DNA of 64,000 nt, taken from Sipunculus nudus (taxonomy: Eukaryota > Annelida > Sipuncula > Golfingiida > Sipunculidae). This document shows positions 63,588 through 64,000 of the stretch, in pieces. The position numbers and the translations under genes are program-made. The stretch lies in contig CM049320.1 of assembly GCA_026874595.1 (NCBI GenBank), positions 28,444,714-28,508,713 on the forward strand. Direction: 5' to 3'. Each line of letters begins with the position of its first letter. The stretch's first letter is position 1. The notes under the pieces are model-generated. The model did no database searches. It was not told the origin of the DNA and saw only the letters and a program-made list of their open reading frames with translations.

Positions 63588-64000
63588 CTGTAAAAAAAGA
63601 ACTGCTCAATATAAATCAAATTCAATAATATAATTGACCTAATCATGAACTATACATGACCTAAATATTCATTCAGTGAATTATCATGAGCAGTGCAGTT
63701 CCGAGCAACCAATAAATTTTCCTTTGGCAACATGTACAGTCAATCACCTGACTAGCACAGTATTTTCATAATTTGGGCCTCTTTCCAAAACAGAACACAT
63801 GTAGCATGAGTACCAGAACATGTGTCTGCATGTTTTCCCTATTATATTTTAGAGAAAGGAGAGAGTATGCCAAAGATTGGAGGAGCTATTCCTCAGAGTG
63901 CCAAGTGAATAATAATTTTTTACCTGACACTGAATTTGTAGGAGTCAAAGAATCAAAATTTTGGGTGTATAACAAAAACCTTAGACTATCTTTGTTCAAA
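63588..64000 (-). other. Intron of the SLC12A9-like gene
   Basis: Sequence upstream of the last exon on the minus strand. A GTAAAA donor-like site exists near 63923, but the frame needed to join it contains a stop, so no exon is called here. Confidence 0.5.

Noticed and set aside
63590-63646. Extension of the SLC12A9 frame upstream of 63587
   Set aside because: The sequence before RPTFHFF is a typical T-rich acceptor tract. Family alignment resumes exactly at the splice site.

Overview
The window is AT-rich, intron-rich animal DNA. It is full of (AT)n microsatellites, short inverted-repeat elements and local duplications. The protein content (PAN/C-type lectin genes, an expanded set of small sushi-domain membrane proteins, an SLC12A9-type transporter) points to a lophotrochozoan, most likely a bivalve mollusc. 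That assignment is inference; no species can be named from the sequence alone.

The dominant feature, from 1 to about 40.5 kb, is a cluster of one paralogous gene family that I do not recognise as a described family. Four copies look intact and one is broken. Each intact copy has a signal-peptide exon, three exons coding for two 6-cysteine modules, one symmetric phase 1-1 exon coding for a sushi/CCP domain, and a last exon coding for a Ser/Thr-rich stalk, one membrane helix and a short cytoplasmic tail. The two modules each open with C-x8-C, and their spacing resembles the C-terminal Cys/His-rich modules of PCSK9, but there is no protease. Order: pseudogene (+, 1-1062), copy B (-, 2711-5077), copy C (+, 14405-17325), copy D (+, 25118-31395), copy E (+, 36220-40456). 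C and D lie inside a segmental duplication (about 13.24-21.29 kb and 23.75-35.18 kb); D's first intron has gained a 3.7 kb repeat that C lacks. B and E form a second subfamily and seem to share a GC-AG intron after the signal-peptide exon.

Two C-type lectin loci interrupt or follow the cluster. One is a decayed two-exon lectin on the minus strand (9406-11176). The other is a PAN/Apple plus C-type-lectin gene on the plus strand (44714-46977) that has lost the inner disulfide and calcium-site residues and may contain a 9-nt microexon.

From about 47 to 61 kb I see no convincing gene. This part holds hairpins, MITE-like elements, a second copy of the 3.7 kb repeat family in inverted orientation (about 51.51-55.39 kb) and a 48-bp minisatellite. 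The right edge (62234-63587, minus strand) is the large C-terminal coding exon of an SLC12A9-like cation-chloride cotransporter-family gene, which continues beyond the window.

The membrane proteins and lectins all look secreted or cell-surface and suit recognition roles, but ligand, partner and any immune function are not shown by the sequence.
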